8,513 nucleotides of DNA, from assembly GCA_944329505.1 (NCBI GenBank), contig CALVIJ010000035.1:1-8513 (forward strand), written 5' to 3'. Position numbers and translations under genes: made by a program. Each line of letters begins with the position of its first letter. Within the stretch, counting starts at the first letter, position 1. Origin of the DNA: an uncultured Bacilli bacterium (GTDB taxonomy: Bacteria; Bacillota_I; Bacilli_A; RF39; UBA660). Shown one piece after another: positions 6,678 to 8,513 of this stretch. Under the pieces are notes generated by a model, which saw nothing but the letters and a program-made list of their open reading frames with translations, was not told where the DNA came from and searched no databases.

Positions 6678-8270
6678 ATGTTAAAAGTACAAAATTTATC
6701 TGTTAGATATGGCAAAAGAGTTTTATTTGAAAATGTTAATTTAGAATTTAATGAAGGTAACTGCTATGGTGTTATTGGGGCTAATGGTGCCGGAAAAAGT
6801 ACTTTGTTAAAAATATTAACTGGACAAATAGACAGTACTACTGGTGAAATTATCAAAGATAAAGGTGAAAGGTTATCTTATTTAAAACAAGATCATAACT
6901 TGTATAATGATTATACTGTAATAGATACTGTAATTATGGGAAATGATAAATTATATAAAATTATGAAAGAAAAAGATGTTTTGTATATGAAAGAAGACTT
7001 TACCAATGAAGATGGTATTAGGGTTGGAGAATTGGAAGCTGAATTTGAAGCTTTAAACGGCTGGGAAGCTGAAAGTGACGCATCTATTTTACTTGCAGGT
7101 TTAGGTATTCCCAATGAGTATTTTGATCAAAAAATGGATAATCTAAAAGATAAAGTTAAAGTTAAAGTTTTACTAGCCCAAGCACTATTTGGTAATCCTG
7201 ACATTTTATTACTCGATGAACCTACTAATGGATTAGATATTAAAAGTAAAATATGGCTTGAAGATTTCTTACAAGATTTTAAAGGAACAATTATTTTAGT
7301 TTCCCATGATAGACATTTTTTAAATACTGTTTGTACCCATATGGTCGATATTGATCGTGAAAGGATTCAAATTACAATCGGAAACTATGATTTCTGGTAT
7401 CAATCTAATGAACTTATGCAAAAGCAAATAAAACAAGCTAATAAAAAGAAAGAAGAACGAATAAAAGAATTACAATCATTTATTGCTAGATTTTCTGCCA
7501 ACGCTTCTAAATCAAAACAAGCGACATCTAGAAAAAAATTGCTTGAAAAAATCACCTTAGAAGAATTAAAACCTTCAACTAGAAAATATCCATATATTAA
7601 CTTTGATTATGAAAGAAGATTAGGCAAAGAAATTATTACTTTAAGTAAAATAAATATAAATATTGATAATAAACCTGTATTAAAGAACTTTACATTAAAC
7701 ATAAAAAAAGATGATAGAATAGCTTTAATAGGAGAAAATGAATTAGCCAAAACGACTTTACTTCAAATATTGGCTGGTGAAAAACAACCAGATAGTGGAG
7801 AAATAAAGGTAGGAACAACAGTTATTACATCTTATTTCCCTAAAAATCATGATAAATATTTTGAATCTAACGAAGATTTAGTCGAATGGCTTAGAAAATT
7901 TTCTGAAAATAAAGAAGATAGTTTTGTAAGAGGATTTTTAGGTAGAATGCTTTTCTCTTCAGAAGAAGCATTAAAAAAAGTTAATGTCTTATCAGGTGGC
8001 GAAAAAGTAAGATGTATGTTTGCTAAAATGATGTTAAATAAAGGTAATGTTTTACTCTTAGATGAGCCAACTAACCATTTAGACATTGAATCCATTACAG
8101 CTTTAAATAATGGTTTAAATAAGTTTGATGGACCAATTGTTTTTGCCACTTTCGATACCGAGTTAATTAGTACATTAGCTAACAGATTAATTTTAATTAA
8201 AGAAGATGGAACTTACATTGACAAACAGATGACTTATGAAGAATACTTAGAAAAATATGAAAAAAACTAG
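6678..8270 (+). CDS. ykpA: ABC-F translation ATPase, YkpA/YbiT type, with one degenerate ATP site
   Basis: This 530-aa soluble protein has two ABC nucleotide-binding domains joined by a charged linker. ABC-F proteins bind the ribosomal E site and use the linker to act on P-site tRNA. The start MLKVQNLSVRYGKRVLF and the linker (FSANASKSKQATSRKKLLEK, about 272-291) match Bacillus YkpA. NBD1 has Walker A GANGAGKST (34-42, K40), Walker B ILLLDE (D180, E181) and H-switch H210. However, its signature reads LKDKV at 156-160 where LTGGQ is expected, and its D-loop is EPTNGLD (G185 for H). NBD2 has signature LSGGEK (438-443) and Walker B E463. However, its Walker A is GENELAKTT (352-360, A357 for G) and its H-switch is TFD (F492 for H). 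The frame is open throughout, so these are substitutions. No hydrophobic membrane segments are seen, so it is not a transporter. The ykpA symbol is by resemblance. Confidence 0.93.
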   Translation: MLKVQNLSVRYGKRVLFENVNLEFNEGNCYGVIGANGAGKSTLLKILTGQIDSTTGEIIKDKGERLSYLKQDHNLYNDYTVIDTVIMGNDKLYKIMKEKDVLYMKEDFTNEDGIRVGELEAEFEALNGWEAESDASILLAGLGIPNEYFDQKMDNLKDKVKVKVLLAQALFGNPDILLLDEPTNGLDIKSKIWLEDFLQDFKGTIILVSHDRHFLNTVCTHMVDIDRERIQITIGNYDFWYQSNELMQKQIKQANKKKEERIKELQSFIARFSANASKSKQATSRKKLLEKITLEELKPSTRKYPYINFDYERRLGKEIITLSKININIDNKPVLKNFTLNIKKDDRIALIGENELAKTTLLQILAGEKQPDSGEIKVGTTVITSYFPKNHDKYFESNEDLVEWLRKFSENKEDSFVRGFLGRMLFSSEEALKKVNVLSGGEKVRCMFAKMMLNKGNVLLLDEPTNHLDIESITALNNGLNKFDGPIVFATFDTELISTLANRLILIKEDGTYIDKQMTYEEYLEKYEKN

Positions 8271-8286
8271 AGTTAATCTAATTTTT

Positions 8287-8300
8287 ACCACCACCACCCC
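8287..8300 (+). repeat. Short ACC repeat, C-rich tract
   Basis: The sequence accaccaccacccc lies between the ABC-F stop codon and its terminator. It stands out in an AT-rich window. No role can be assigned. Confidence 0.5.
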
Positions 8301-8303
8301 TAC

Positions 8304-8336
8304 AAAGAGGCAAGTGTAAAACTTGTTTCTTTTTTG
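8304..8336 (+). terminator. Intrinsic terminator of the ABC-F gene
   Basis: A 12-bp stem, 8304-8315 (aaagaggcaagt) with 8321-8332 (acttgtttcttt), contains two G-U pairs, has a 5-nt loop gtaaa and is followed by T residues. The G-U pairs form only in the plus-strand RNA, which sets the direction. Confidence 0.78.
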
Positions 8337-8356
8337 TATTATTGGTGTGTCTAGAC

Positions 8357-8400
8357 TTGAAATTTCCATGGGGAGGGGGGGTATAATATAATTGGTGTAT
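8357..8400 (+). promoter_or_regulatory. Promoter with a poly-G spacer for the last gene
   Basis: TTGAAA (8357-8362) and TATAAT (8382-8387) are 19 bp apart. The spacer ends in GGGG-A-GGGGGGG (8370-8381), directly abutting the -10. A second TATAAT overlaps at 8387-8392. GGTG at 8394-8397, 6 nt before the ATG, is the likely ribosome binding site. Loss of one or two G would bring the spacing to the optimal 17-18 bp. Confidence 0.55.
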
Positions 8401-8403
8401 AAT

Positions 8404-8513
8404 ATGCATAGGAGTAAAAGAAAAAGAAATATAATTATATTTAGTTTGGTTGGTGTACTACTATGTATGGTAGTAGGATATGCCGCCTTCCAAACTAGAT
8501 TAGAAATAAAAGG
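8404..8513 (+). CDS. Membrane-anchored or secreted protein, 5' end only
   Basis: The window holds 36 codons and two bases of a gene that runs off the right edge. The product starts with a strongly basic stretch (MHRSKRKRN). A hydrophobic segment follows at about residues 10-29 (IIIFSLVGVLLCMVVGYAAF), then QTRLEIK. This is a signal peptide or an N-terminal membrane anchor, so the rest is probably outside the cell. From memory, a GYAAF-x-T-x-L-x-I-K-G junction is common at the start of surface proteins with repeat domains in gut Bacilli, but that is recollection and not shown here. The start is supported by GGTG 6 nt upstream and by promoter elements just before it. Function cannot be told from this fragment. 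Confidence 0.7.
   Translation, partial: MHRSKRKRNIIIFSLVGVLLCMVVGYAAFQTRLEIK

Noticed and set aside
6911..7114. Open frames on the minus strand opposite the ABC-F gene (also 7847-8149)
   Set aside because: They are shadows of the conserved ABC-F coding sequence with no start signals.
8368..8391. Small gene starting at the ATG in ccatgggg
   Set aside because: It encodes only MGRGGII before a TAA, overlaps the promoter of the next gene and has no ribosome site.

Overview
The window looks like chromosomal DNA from an AT-rich Gram-positive bacterium in the Bacilli/Mollicutes-like part of the tree, for example an uncultured gut lineage related to Acholeplasma or Izemoplasma. This rests on three things: very low GC; an SMC and a YkpA-type ABC-F ATPase that resemble Bacillota versions; and GGTGAT-type ribosome binding sites. 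Tryptophan is encoded by TGG in all the large genes and none carries an in-frame TGA, so the standard code fits better than the Mycoplasma code. The exact taxon cannot be set from the sequence.

Layout. Positions 8-1961 are a complete IS1634-family insertion sequence on the minus strand, with 14-bp perfect terminal inverted repeats, an apparently intact 576-aa DDE transposase, its own promoter and a terminator hairpin at each end. It abuts what looks like the first 26 codons of an IS30-like transposase (1962-2040, minus), so one mobile element seems to have landed in another. Next comes a monocistronic two-TM protein with a YcxB-like domain (2226-2906, plus) with a clear promoter and terminator. 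Positions 3053-3615 hold what appears to be a decayed gene broken by several frameshifts. The housekeeping part follows: smc (3676-6615), a chromosome condensin ATPase with unusually short coiled-coil arms, and a YkpA/YbiT-type ABC-F translation ATPase (6678-8270). The window ends with the first 36 codons of a membrane-anchored or secreted protein (from 8404).

Each plus-strand gene appears to be its own transcription unit, with a sigma-A-like promoter close to the start codon and usually an intrinsic terminator behind it, so no operon is evident. The smc and ABC-F genes are unrelated housekeeping functions that happen to be adjacent.

I did not find a clearly new multi-gene system. The points most worth a second look are: (1) the ABC-F protein, where one of the two composite ATP sites appears selectively destroyed (NBD1 signature lost, NBD2 Walker A and H-switch altered) while the other is intact; (2) a G4-A-G7 tract inside the promoter spacer of the last gene, a candidate phase-variable promoter; (3) the short-armed SMC; and (4) the IS with insulating terminators inserted in an older element remnant.
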